DNA of 64,000 bases from Nitzschia sp. DOCU1 (taxonomy: Eukaryota > Bacillariophyta > Bacillariophyceae > Bacillariales > Bacillariaceae), in contig OX595985.1 in the NCBI GenBank assembly GCA_951394045.1, positions 4,092,001 through 4,156,000 of the forward strand, read 5' to 3'. Within the stretch, counting starts at the first letter, position 1. Every line of letters starts with the position of its first letter. This document shows positions 39,343 through 49,048 of the stretch, piece after piece. Below the pieces are notes generated by a model. It had not been told where the DNA came from. It ran no database searches and worked only from the letters and a program-made list of their open reading frames with translations. Made by a program: the position numbers and the translations under genes.

Positions 39343-39693
39343 ACTCACGAATATTTTGTGGCAGTTGAAAAAAAGTTAGCTCTATGAAATTTTGTGACTA
39401 TGGCGATGGACCAATTTTGGGGCATCCCTTCTCTATGTAATTCCGACCGTTCGTTCATGTAGGTCCTAATCAACGTTCGCCTGCTGATATCAAGTCGTGA
39501 AGAACATCGTAGCCTCCCGTTGTTTGTCTACCGGTAGGATGGGGCCTGTGGTCGTATCACGACTCCTTTGGGCGGGAAGAACAATTTCCCGCCCGACGAG
39601 TCGAATCTTCCCAAGACTGCATGGGTATTTAGGGGAGAGCGCTATTGGAGGGACAAGGAACAATGGCGAAACTTCAAAAGGTCATTTCGGGGA
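39343..39693. other. 5' flank of the unidentified gene up to the Copia-II insertion
   Basis: About 350 bp with no gene. It contains an inverted GGGCGGGAA/TTCCCGCCC pair at about 39570-39594. It is continuous with 44997 onward once Copia-II is removed. Confidence 0.45.
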
Positions 39694-39698
39694 ATGGA
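39694..39698 (+). repeat. Target site duplication ATGGA (left) of Copia-II
   Basis: ATGGA here and at 44992-44996 flank the two LTRs exactly. Confidence 0.93.
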
Positions 39699-39891
39699 TG
39701 CTAAAGTCAAACGGAAGTGAAAGACACAGAGATGATGAGCAATCTAATTTATGAGTAGATTGCGAGTGTTTTGAATGTGGCGGGAAATCCCGTTTGAGTT
39801 TGGCGCGCTCGGCGCACAACGGATCTTTGTGACTGGCCGGTGCTCGCTGGAAAGGATGCCGGCATGCCTGACGTGGCATGTGGAATCAACA
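39699..39891 (-). repeat. 3' LTR of Copia-II
   Basis: 193 bp. In the sense of the element it runs TGTTGATTCCAC to CTTTAGCA. The Pol stop codon TGA lies inside its first bases. Confidence 0.95.
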
Positions 39892-42800
39892 CACCCTCGC
39901 AGTGAGCATTGGCAGTCGTCGACGATGCTGGAGGAGTGCAAAGATAAGCGATGGATGACCGCTGTTGGGGTCATTTGCAAGGTATTGCGGACGCATTTTC
40001 TGGTGGTGTGCGGCCGAATGGTGCTTGGTGAAGTAGTCGGCAAGATTCGTTGTTCCGGGAGCCCATTTGACAATAAACTGTTGTTGGGTGATGCGGTCAC
40101 GGATCCAGTGGTATCGCATGTCGATGGCGCGGGAACGTTGTTGTTTGATGGTGTCGTTGGCAATACCGGCGGCGGTGGAATTATCGGTGGTAACTGGGGT
40201 GGCGGGCTGTGGGTGTCCCATTTCGTGGAGAGTTGTGCGCAGGATTGTGCCCTCTTTCATGTTGACGAAGAGGCCCCCCGTTTCGGCTTCGGCGGCGGAG
40301 GATGCTACGTGGCGGAGGATGCCGGTGGGGTTCAATATTGCTCCATTGTTGATTGGCGGTTTGGGCGGCTGATTGTCCAAGTAAAAGTGACCGCCCACTC
40401 GGCTGCGTCCCTGGCCCGCATTTAAGTAGCCGGCGTCGCTGTGGATTGCAAGGATCATGTCGCTGGCGTAGTATTTTAATATGGCGTCCGGGTGCGTGGC
40501 ACAGTAGTCCAAGAGGCGGTGGATATCGGCGTTGGTGGTCTCGGTGGCTCGGCTTTGGTCGGAGGCCAGTTCGCTGAGTGCGACGAGCGTGGTGTTGTCA
40601 ACGGCCCGGCCGTAGTATAGCAGTGTGCCGACAATCTTTTGAATGCGGAGTCTGCCGTCAGGGCTCAATTGCGGTGCCGTATCAATTGGGTCGGTGAGTT
40701 GCACTTTGACACCGAATTGGGGGGCATTGAAGCGGTGGGGTGAATGTTGTGGTCGGCTTGGCATCGGATGGTTGTACTTGGCCAGTGTTGCAGCAATGTA
40801 GCCCGGCATGCTGAGTTCCACGGTACGTTTTTCATAGTCCCATTTGAGGGAAATCCCGCAGAAAAATGCAGCATCCCAATCGGTACTCACGCCTTCGTAG
40901 TATTTTTTCAGAATGCTGAGCAGGTGATCTGCATGCTCTTTGCCCACATATTTGATCGCGAAGTCGTCAACAACCAACACGAAGCTGATTGGTCGGAATG
41001 AATGGAGCCAAAGGCCAGGAGTGTGGCGGGCAGTGTAGTACCCGTATTTGGCGAGGCGTCGTTGGAGCAAATCATTGGCAAGTTTTCCAGACTGGGGCAA
41101 GCCATACATGCCCTTTTCAATGCGGACATAAATAAATCCGTTGTGCACGAGAGGTAAGAGCCTGTATTCCTCGATGATTTCGTGGGGGACCAAATCGATT
41201 GCTATTCTCATGAATTCTGGCCTGTCCAGTGGTGTATTCAGGTAGAAATTTTTCACATCGGCGCAGACGCATTTGGCATTGGGAGTTGACAATACGCTGT
41301 TGAAGTGGAGCTTGGCGGTGGTAATGTCGGCAGTGGGAGCGCTCGTGTCGCCAGGATAGTCGATAAGGTTGCCGCCGACGGTTAGCCGTGTGCGCTCAGG
41401 TTCTGATTTCTGGGGTCGCAAGGTGCAGACAAACCGGGCGTAGGTGACGGTGCGGTCCTTTGGGACGTCCTGTTTGGCAATGAATTTGATAGTGTCAGTG
41501 CCAGCAACGCGCCCTCCTACTCCTTGGGCAAGTCTGCCAAATTCGTTGGCGGCGGATTTGCTCCAGACGGCGGTCGTGGCTGGATTCGTGATGAGTTCAC
41601 GATATTCCATGCTTTTGCCGGTGATAGGGTCGATGACGGAGTTGGCAAAATAATAATCAACCGGGTGCGTGGGTGGTGGGGCAAGGAACAGATCCGATAG
41701 TGGCGCCTCTGGGATGGCCTGGGACGGTATGATGGCGGCTTTGTGAGCAGCTTCGATCAAATTCGGGGTCACCCTCGGAGCATGGGGCGGCGTGTGGGGG
41801 CTGTCTTCGACGACGTGCGGGGTCACCCTCGGAGCAGCTGGCGTCATGGATGGATCGGTGGCAAGGCCAAAGATTCGGGCTAGTTGCTGGATTCCTCGCA
41901 TGGTTTCCTCACCGTAGAGGAATGGAGTCGCTGGATGAGGATGTTCGATGGCGTGTATGAGGTCGCGAGCGGCATGTGTGGCGGCATCTGCAGATGAGAG
42001 CGCCGGCATTTTTATTGCCGTCGGCGGGAAAAATTCGACGGTATCGTTGATCCTGGTCGCCTGGGTTTTGGGGATGAAGACGCGGTAGCACCGGTAATGG
42101 TTCATTGCGGGGCCAACATACCATCCGAGATCGCCGTGGGTGCCCCAGGATGGGCGTTTGTCCGATTTGTTGTGGGCCACGACCCGGATGCCTGGTGGAG
42201 CCATTGGAGTGCGGTTGAAGTTAAAATTTCCATGGAGCTGGGCGTGGGAAGAGAGGCGCGGATTGATTCTTGATTGACGCAACAAATTGAGGCTGATTGT
42301 GGCCTGGTCAATAAGTTCGTCCCACAAGTACAGTGGAAAGTTCGGATCGGTTGTGCAAAGGCCTGCCGTAAAGTGGTTTTTGAAAGTGCGGATGGCACGT
42401 TCGGCAGCATTGCGGCGATGGATGCCTGGGGGTGCGAGTTGGAAATCCACATTCTCTTGGGCCATAAGATTTTTTAGGATGGTGCTGGCCTCATTGTCCA
42501 AGCGTTGTAAGCGGGGGCGTAGGCCTCGAGTTACCAGGAGACCATGCAGCTTTTTGTATGCGCGAAGGATTTCTTTGGCCGTGCGATCGGATATTGGTTC
42601 GGCTAAAATCGCGTTGCTATCATAGTCATAGAGGACCATGATGTATTTTTTGCCTGTGTGCGATTGGACAGGGAAGCGGCCGGTTTGATCGGTGTGGATA
42701 GCGCCTGTGGGGACTGAGGAGACTTTTTCGATGGCGGCGTAGATGTGATTGGTACGGGTACCATCTGTGATAGCCGGTGTGGGAGTAAAGTCGTCGTCGT

Positions 42801-43545
42801 CCGATGTGGTACTACTAGTAGGTTGGTGCGCAACTCTGGTGCTCTGGATGTTTTTGCGTTGTTGGTCCAGGTGGCCTAACGCTGTTGCGATGGATTTAGG
42901 CAAGTGCCGCTTGACATTATCGGAGGTCAGCGCAGGCCAAGTAGTAAAGTGGTTGTTGTTGATTGCCTTGAGTAATGTAGAAACCGAGGGAGAAAACAAA
43001 CTTGCGTGTAGAAATTGCATGATCTCGCTTGTAGTGCTGGTAGGAAGCACTAAGTTGGCAACTGGGGTAGGCATAGTTGACAGGGGAAGCCGGTAGAGGC
43101 CATTGTTGTCACGGTAGCCCTGGTACAGGTGCTCGCCGTGGTCGCTGGCAATATGGCAGTGTTTTGCATCGAAGGTGATGGTACAGCCAGCATCTGCAAT
43201 GACGCCGACTGAAAGGAGGTCGTGTGTGTCCATACTGGGGAACAAATGTGCATTGCAAGCTGTGGCAGGTAGTTTTGGAAGATTAATTGTTCCGGTATGG
43301 CTCGAGTGCATTGTTTCACCAGTGGCAGTGTGGACAGAGAGACTGGGGTTGGTACGAGGGTGAACGGGCTTGATGTTAATGCAGCACTTTGTGATAACAC
43401 GGGCAAAGTGTTTGGAGGCGCCGGAGTCAAGAGCTGGATCATTAGGATCTGGAGTTGAAGTATCAATGGGTTGCAGACTAGAATACAAATTAAGTTGAGC
43501 ACTAGGATTAGTGTTTAATGTTGCATTATTCGTCGACCCAAAGAG
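39886..43545 (-). CDS. pol: Copia-II Pol: protease, integrase, RT, RNase H
   Basis: 1219 residues when read from the codon after the Gag UGA, in the same frame. No ATG occurs before the protease motif LDSGASKHF (about residue 40), so readthrough is the simplest way to make it. The integrase core has D (IHTDQTGRF), D (QRLDNEAS) and E (NAAERAIRTF). RT includes RLTVGGNLIDYPGD, YLNTPLDRPEF and the catalytic box VVDDFAIKYV, where the usual Tyr of YxDD is Val. RNase H has AIHSDAGYL, a catalytic-Glu region (SSAAEAETGG) and a tail DYFTKHH. The reading frame ends within the 3' LTR (ARVC-stop). Intact. Confidence 0.93.
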   Translation of the reverse strand, partial: LFGSTNNATLNTNPSAQLNLYSSLQPIDTSTPDPNDPALDSGASKHFARVITKCCINIKPVHPRTNPSLSVHTATGETMHSSHTGTINLPKLPATACNAHLFPSMDTHDLLSVGVIADAGCTITFDAKHCHIASDHGEHLYQGYRDNNGLYRLPLSTMPTPVANLVLPTSTTSEIMQFLHASLFSPSVSTLLKAINNNHFTTWPALTSDNVKRHLPKSIATALGHLDQQRKNIQSTRVAHQPTSSTTSDDDDFTPTPAITDGTRTNHIYAAIEKVSSVPTGAIHTDQTGRFPVQSHTGKKYIMVLYDYDSNAILAEPISDRTAKEILRAYKKLHGLLVTRGLRPRLQRLDNEASTILKNLMAQENVDFQLAPPGIHRRNAAERAIRTFKNHFTAGLCTTDPNFPLYLWDELIDQATISLNLLRQSRINPRLSSHAQLHGNFNFNRTPMAPPGIRVVAHNKSDKRPSWGTHGDLGWYVGPAMNHYRCYRVFIPKTQATRINDTVEFFPPTAIKMPALSSADAATHAARDLIHAIEHPHPATPFLYGEETMRGIQQLARIFGLATDPSMTPAAPRVTPHVVEDSPHTPPHAPRVTPNLIEAAHKAAIIPSQAIPEAPLSDLFLAPPPTHPVDYYFANSVIDPITGKSMEYRELITNPATTAVWSKSAANEFGRLAQGVGGRVAGTDTIKFIAKQDVPKDRTVTYARFVCTLRPQKSEPERTRLTVGGNLIDYPGDTSAPTADITTAKLHFNSVLSTPNAKCVCADVKNFYLNTPLDRPEFMRIAIDLVPHEIIEEYRLLPLVHNGFIYVRIEKGMYGLPQSGKLANDLLQRRLAKYGYYTARHTPGLWLHSFRPISFVLVVDDFAIKYVGKEHADHLLSILKKYYEGVSTDWDAAFFCGISLKWDYEKRTVELSMPGYIAATLAKYNHPMPSRPQHSPHRFNAPQFGVKVQLTDPIDTAPQLSPDGRLRIQKIVGTLLYYGRAVDNTTLVALSELASDQSRATETTNADIHRLLDYCATHPDAILKYYASDMILAIHSDAGYLNAGQGRSRVGGHFYLDNQPPKPPINNGAILNPTGILRHVASSAAEAETGGLFVNMKEGTILRTTLHEMGHPQPATPVTTDNSTAAGIANDTIKQQRSRAIDMRYHWIRDRITQQQFIVKWAPGTTNLADYFTKHHSAAHHQKMRPQYLANDPNSGHPSLIFALLQHRRRLPMLTARVC

Positions 43546-44724
43546 TCATTTCTTGAGGCGCCATTTTCCATGTTGGCAGCCGCCTTTGTTGTCTTCCAGG
43601 GTGGCTTCTTTGATATGGCCAGTGGCAGTGCGTGTGCATTGAGAGCCATTGTGGCCACCATAACCGTGGGTCCAACAGTATTGGGCAACGAAGGGTGCTC
43701 GTGGTGCTCGGGCAGCGGGACCAGCGGTGGTCCGTTTGGCATCGTCGAGGGCTTTGCGTAGGCGTGCAATTTCTTCGTCCTTCTGGGCCAGCTGTGTTGT
43801 GAGGTTGGTGGTGTTTTCAACTAGTGCTGCGAATGCTTGGCGGTCGGAGGCTGTGGCCATGGCCAGGTTGGCCAAGGCTTCTACTGTCGCGTTTTCCTGG
43901 TCGGCAATGGCCACGTTGATGAAACCTGCGCGGCCGGTAGTGGTTTGTTGGAGGCGGAGGGAGCGTTGGGCGTCCAAGAAGTGGAGCTTGAAGTTATCCC
44001 ATGTTTGTTCAGCGGTGGGTCTGGCAAGCCACCTTTTGCAATCATCAAAGTACAGACCGGTTGCCCAAACGGAACTGTAGGCAGAGGTCAGGATGTGGCT
44101 GTCGCTGATTGGGGCATTGCCGTCAGCTGCAAATTCTACGCAGGTTTCGACACTGTCAATAAGTGTCTCGAAGGGGCTGTTGCCGTCCCAAGGCTGATCC
44201 AAGAGCTTGCGGTTCTCCGCAAGGGCCTGCGGGGTGATTTGGCCATAACTGGTGAAAAGGAACTCAAGGAGATCGCGGAGCTTGACATTTTGGTACCCAA
44301 GATTGCGGTCGATTTTGGCGCGAAGGTACAGGGGCTCGATAGCGCCTACAAGTTGCTTTTTGAGAGCGGCATGGACATTGAGGTATGTGTACCACTTTCG
44401 GAGGAGCACTTTGTGGCGGCGTTCTAGGGCGGCGAGCTGTTCGTCAGTGGCATTGCGTGGGATAGTGGGTGTGTCACCGGGATTGGTGGGAGGGGTAAAC
44501 CCATTGTTGGCGCCTGCAAGTGCTGTGTAGACGGTGTCAGAGAGGACGAGGCCAAGATAGCCGTGTTGGCCGCCACCTGCGGTGGTCGGCACGGATGCGG
44601 CATTCATCTTGAGGGATTCACGGAGCCCTTGCAAGGTGGCGTAGGTCGGCTGGCCGACGATTTTCTCGACGGTACATGGAAAGGATTTGTCCATGTCGTC
44701 AATGGATAGGACGGTAGTCGTCAT
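43546..44724 (-). CDS. gag: Copia-II Gag
   Basis: 392 residues from ATG 44724 to UGA 43546-43548 (context AAA UGA CUC). The middle is helical and typical of copia capsids. A coiled-coil-like stretch (LVENTTNLTTQLAQKDEEI) precedes a nucleocapsid motif CWTHGYGGHNGSQC, spacing CX2HX4HX4C, a His-for-Cys variant of the CCHC knuckle. A basic tail (KWRLKK) leads straight into Pol. Intact. Confidence 0.93.
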   Translation of the reverse strand: MTTTVLSIDDMDKSFPCTVEKIVGQPTYATLQGLRESLKMNAASVPTTAGGGQHGYLGLVLSDTVYTALAGANNGFTPPTNPGDTPTIPRNATDEQLAALERRHKVLLRKWYTYLNVHAALKKQLVGAIEPLYLRAKIDRNLGYQNVKLRDLLEFLFTSYGQITPQALAENRKLLDQPWDGNSPFETLIDSVETCVEFAADGNAPISDSHILTSAYSSVWATGLYFDDCKRWLARPTAEQTWDNFKLHFLDAQRSLRLQQTTTGRAGFINVAIADQENATVEALANLAMATASDRQAFAALVENTTNLTTQLAQKDEEIARLRKALDDAKRTTAGPAARAPRAPFVAQYCWTHGYGGHNGSQCTRTATGHIKEATLEDNKGGCQHGKWRLKK

Positions 44725-44785
44725 CGTAGGAGCTGCGACAAGGAGTGCTGTTGGTGGAGTAACAGCAATGTCGGCAGGTCTGAAG

Positions 44786-44798
44786 AATTAGATTGCTC
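44786..44798 (-). promoter_or_regulatory. Copia-II primer-binding site, self-complementary to the LTR
   Basis: In the element's sense, GAGCAATCTAATT follows the LTR end directly and is the exact reverse complement of AATTAGATTGCTC inside the same LTR (44849-44837), about 50 bases before the LTR end. This matches the layout of Tf1-type self-priming if transcription starts near 44849. Confidence 0.7.
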
Positions 44799-44991
44799 TG
44801 CTAAAGTCAAACGGAAGTGAAAGACACAGAGATGATGAGCAATCTAATTTATGAGTAGATTGCGAGTGTTTTGAATGTGGCGGGAAATCCCGTTTGAGTT
44901 TGGCGCGCTCGGCACACAACGGATCTTTGTGACTGGCCGGTGCTCGCTGGAAAGGATGCCGGCATGCCTGACGTGGCATGTGGAATCAACA
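44799..44991 (-). repeat. 5' LTR of Copia-II
   Basis: 193 bp, one difference from the 3' LTR, followed on the + strand by TSD ATGGA. Confidence 0.95.
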
Positions 44992-44996
44992 ATGGA

Positions 44997-45774
44997 CTGC
45001 TTCAACCAAAACGGATAAGCCTGTGAGGCACATCTAAAAAAGTAAAGCATCAGAAGGCATCTCACTACGGTGCAAAACTCTTCAGTGGCAGTTTGCAACT
45101 GGATGAAACGGTGCTTCCCCCAACTACCATTTGTGGCAAACTTTCAATGAAGGTATCTCCGTAAGTTAAAGTCTTATTAACAATCGGATTATACTGTCGT
45201 CTTTATCGTTTCAAGTGCTCTTGATTGATACCGGATTGAGCAAAAGTGCTTGTTTGGTTGTTGAGAATACTGCGTTTGAAACTGTGTATTTTTGCGTTTC
45301 CCCCCGTTTTGGCACTTTTTGAAACGCATTATTCTCACCAAATATCAAGTAACTATTACTATATCAGATATCAATCAAAAGTAATTAAAACGACTCAAAC
45401 GTCTATGTAATTAGTTTTCTAGTAAAAGGTTTATCGACGGAGATATAGGCGTCCAAAGATGGCCATTGTCAGCAAACATTGTGCTTTTTTTGTTTTGTGG
45501 CAGTTTGCAACTGTGACATCAAAACTTTGAACCTATGCCCTGTCAACTTTTTGATACGCCTAACAAAATACCAAGTGCGCCAACCAGATTTCATTTGTGA
45601 GACGACTGCCACCGGCCAGACGGGGTACCTTGAAGAAGGAACAAAGCGAAAGCGCTACTACTCAAGATTTATAGGGTTCGTGAGATCCCGTGCTTCGGAA
45701 TATAACTCAGTGATGATTCCGCCGTCGTTCACGGGAAGTCCTCATTATTTTGCTTAGAGGCTTACTACACGGCC
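44997..45774. other. 5' flank of the Harbinger-like gene
   Basis: No full gene. A 16-bp sequence TGGCAGTTTGCAACTG occurs twice (about 45085 and 45498). The frame of the transposase is open upstream of its ATG from about 45706, and a TTTGCTTAG acceptor-like site lies near 45760, so an additional 5' exon is possible. Confidence 0.5.
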
Positions 45775-46711
45775 ATGTCGCCCAACGCCGCTGCCTTCTT
45801 GTTCTGCGGCTGCAAAATTATTGGAATAAGGGACAACGCGTCGTTTCGGACGAAGTATAATGCCTTCATAGATAACTTCAAAGTCCGTCCTACCCGGTGT
45901 GCGCAAATCTTCCCGCTCATTCGCTCACACCATTCCCTGCCTACTGACGTGCCCTATGAGCCAAAGCACCTGCTTTGGACATTACACTTCATGTACCGCT
46001 ACAATCCAGAGAGGTTGAATCGGCACGCTATGAAAGCAGACAGGAAAACTCTACGTAAATTCACCTGGCCAACCATAGAGGCCCTTGCTAGTATCGCCCC
46101 TCGTTATGTAAGTTCCCAAATATCAACAGTGCACATTGACGCATACTGCAGTCATCTCCTCATACTTTTTCCCGCAGATTCAATTCAGTAGGCGCCTTGT
46201 AGGCGACAACGGCCGTGCTGTCAAAATTACTGTAGATGGCACCTACTACCCTACAGTCGAGTACCTGCCATTTGACAAGGGCAGGAAAAGCCACAAGTTT
46301 GGTGGCCCGGGGCTTCGCTATGAAGTAGGCATAAGCGTCGCAACCGGCTGTATCGTGTGGATTCATGGCCCATTTAAGTGCGGGGAATGGCCTGACCTGC
46401 GCATTGCTCGTAGTGCATTGAACCATGCAATGCCCCCAGGTGAGTACTACTTCGCTGATGTAGGCTACAGGGATTCTCGGGCTTCTCCCGCTATCACTCG
46501 CGTGGACCTGACAACACAAGATGAGCGCAAACAATTTGATAAATTGATGGCTCGCCACGAAACCGTCAACAGGCGATTGAAGGAGTGGGGCATCTTGGGT
46601 AATAAATTCCGCCACAAGGAATGGTATCACAAGTCCGTGCTCCATGCTGTAGCACTGCTTGTTCAACTGGACATACTGGATGGTGGAAACGTCTTTCAAG
46701 TAGCCTTGTAG
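45775..46711 (+). CDS. PIF/Harbinger-like DDE transposase (two exons: 45775-46107, 46178-46711)
   Basis: Splicing a 70-bp GT-AG intron gives about 288 residues. Exon 2 has the DDE_Tnp_4-type pattern: first Asp in VKITVDGTYYPT, second Asp in YYFADVGYRDS, Glu in ARHETVNRRLKEWGIL, plus FRHKEWYHKSVLHAVALLVQ after it. KSHKFGGPGLRYEV and GPFKCGEWPDLRIAR are typical of the family. Exon 1 (FLFCGCKIIGIRDNASF...) is the N-terminal part and may lack an upstream exon. The product would cut and join DNA in the nucleus. No terminal inverted repeats were found, so it may be a domesticated or host-fixed copy. No lesions seen. Confidence 0.78.
46108..46177 (+). other. Intron in the Harbinger-like gene
   Basis: GTAAGTTCCC at the 5' end and TTTTTCCCGCAG at the 3' end, 70 bp, phase 0. 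Joining PRY to IQFSRRLVGDNG restores a continuous transposase reading. Confidence 0.8.
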
Positions 46712-46918
46712 ATTCTGATGCTCCGAGCAGTGATAGTACTATCTACTAGTTATACTTTAATATTTGTTACACGTATTTTCAGACCTTTTATCCTTTCCTT
46801 GATATGATTGGTCAATACGTCTGTTTGTTTTAGCTCGAGGTAATTTGATTGGTTGAAGCTCTCGGCCACCGGAGCTAAAGACGGTACCAACACTGAATGC
46901 GTGCCCTCTCATTCTTTA
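46712..46918. other. 3' flank of the Harbinger-like gene up to arm 2
   Basis: 207 bp, no gene. It joins the inverted arm at ATTCTTTAAT/TGTCCC. Confidence 0.45.
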
Positions 46919-48512
46919 ATTGTCCCACGAGACCTGGAACGCCGGAAATTAATTGATCAACCGAGACGCATTCGCCTGGGCGAGTTGCCCTCTTGATCTT
47001 TCCTTGTTGTTCAACTGATCCTTTGGTCCGCCACGGTCGTCGCTTTTGTTTCCCATACATGCATGCAGGGCATACGACGTTCCGAATTTTCTTCAGCTTG
47101 GGTGGCAGGATTCCGAGCTGTGCAGCCCAACGAATATATTGATAGGGGGCATGACCGAGCTTGAGATGCCAGGAAAGAAAGAGTTCTTCATCTCGATGAG
47201 TAATCGGATCATCAATTAAAACAGTTGGTTCCTTTTGATTCGGACCAACAGAAAAATCCACCCTCTTTGCTTTCGACGGTGTTATAAAACTTTCTTCTTC
47301 GTGATCCTGAACGGTGTCGTCGTCAGAATCGGCAACAATTGACATGGTTTCTCCCATTTCGTTGTCATTGTCATCCTCGATAACATTTGGGAAGGTGTGG
47401 AATGCCGAGACAAAGGCCTTGAACTCGCGATATTCGCCCATAGTGTAAACAGTAGGCAGATTGTTCAAAGGATCAATCTTGCATGTCACCAGGGTTTTTC
47501 CACGATTCCAAGATAGAACGTAGTCATCGTCCATGTCATTGGGAGACAGCATGAAAGTTGCTTGATCTCCCTCTGTTTCTCCCGCATCGTACCGTTTCTT
47601 GTTGCAGCATTTTTTCCAGTTGTGAGGGCAAAGCAACCAATACGGAGCGTTTGGAGCATAGTAGCAAGTATCGTCTTCAAGATAGACGTTGTTGCCGTTG
47701 ATGTCTTTAACACACCAAGATACCTCGCCAACATGCGTGATATTGCTCGCGCCAAACCCTGTTACTGATGACTTGTGGCATTTGATGTTCCGCAAGTCAC
47801 TCTTGAAGGGTGTCAGGGAGGCGGAGCAAGCCGAGTCAATGACTATTGGATTGGAATCGGAGTCCCAGTCACCGATCAAACGGGGCGAGCTCTCCTTTTC
47901 AAGCATTGCCATGAATGCGCAATGGTCATGCTCACAGCTTGAGTGCGGAGCCTTCCATACTTTGAACAATTCTTGGAATGAAATGTCGGGCAATTGGCTC
48001 ATTAGGAGTAAAGTCAGGATCGTGAAAACGATAATGCGCAGAAATCTTCGAAGATTCGCCCCTTTAGGAGCCACAGCAATAATGATGTCGTTTGGCAGGG
48101 CAAAGAACTTGTCGGGCGGTCGCCGGTAAAGGAGACATGATCCAATTACAAGAAATAACAGGATGGGTTCTAGAACAGAGCCAAGTGATAGCTCGTTCAT
48201 CACTTGACAATCATCCGCCATCACCTTCGCAAACCATGGTATCAGAACCAAAAAGCTTACTCGCAATCTGATGTGCGAAAGGACACAGTAGGTCTCAGAT
48301 AGCGTACAAATTGATATCGGGGGCCAACGGGCTGGCCTGATCTTTCGTGGAGCATGCTTGTGTCTCGAAAACAATGAGTAAACCATATACGGATTTGGTT
48401 CGCCCACATTAAAGTATGCAAACACACAAAGCTTCACAAAGATGCAAACTAGCCAAGCTAGTCGCCAGATGAGCCTGCAGGATGCCACCATGGCTTCCCA
48501 CAGGCGTCCCCT
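46919..48512 (-). pseudogene. pol: Copia-I pol (copy B), truncated in integrase
   Basis: In frame with Gag behind UGA (48513-48515), ATG 48491. It encodes the hydrophobic N-terminal domain, the DSACS protease motif and the integrase zinc region (CPACMYGKQ). It is identical to the arm 1 copy to GLVGQ and then breaks into unrelated codons. Confidence 0.88.
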
Positions 48513-48561
48513 TCAAGACTGCATGACAGCCAAGATGGCTTCAAGCTTGGAAGTGACCTCA
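48513..48561 (-). pseudogene. gag: Copia-I Gag tail, separated by Gypsy-II
   Basis: Encodes the last Gag residues (VTSKLEAILAVMQS) and the UGA. Joins to 54135 (SDDE) when Gypsy-II is removed. Confidence 0.88.
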
Positions 48562-49018
48562 TGCACTACGCTGAAAGTACGATGAAATAGTTGTAGTGGA
48601 AATAATTGTGAGATCTAAAGTTATCGCTGATTCTATCGCTCCTAGACCACCGGAGTCTTTCCTCAACGCATCCCATATGCGTTGGATGCAACTCCCACCG
48701 ATCTAGCTTCTCAGATCTCTTCAAGGTCTATAGCTGGCTACCGTTGGAACTCCTATTCCAGTAGTAGACATCGACGGCTCGCCGCGCTCGCCGTTGTCGT
48801 CGTCGTTGCTCGTCAGCTGCACCGGCCTTGCCCGTCCGTCCGTGCGTCCACGGACGTTCGACCAAGTCGACGTCAGCAGGTATATATCTAAGGTGTGTTG
48901 GTACTACACGTAGGCCATTGTGTGTACTCATCGTTCGAACATTCTAACGTTGCAATGTTACAACGTTCTAACGTTCTAACTACTTGTTAGGTCTAGAGGG
49001 GTATTCTAGTGTACTGCA
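48562..49018 (-). repeat. 3' LTR of Gypsy-II
   Basis: 457 bp, TGCA...TGCA ends. Identical in arm 1 (33898-34354). Confidence 0.93.
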
Positions 49019-49048
49019 TGCGCCCCCATGACAAGGGCTTCTAAGAGC

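Larger units (their letters stand above)
39699..44991 (-). mobile_element. Copia-II retrotransposon, complete (5293 bp)
   Basis: Two 193-bp LTRs with one difference (CGGCGCACAAC/CGGCACACAAC), TSD ATGGA, an intact Gag, and an intact Pol in the same frame behind one UGA. A self-complementary primer site is present. Recent and probably autonomous. Confidence 0.95.

Noticed and set aside
43546..43548. UGA between Gag and Pol as a selenocysteine codon
   Set aside because: No hairpin resembling a SECIS was noticed, and other families here use UAG at the same place. Readthrough fits all five.
38100..46918. Terminal inverted repeats for the Harbinger-like locus
   Set aside because: Compared sequence near 38100-38340 with 46712-46918 by eye and found no matching inverted ends.
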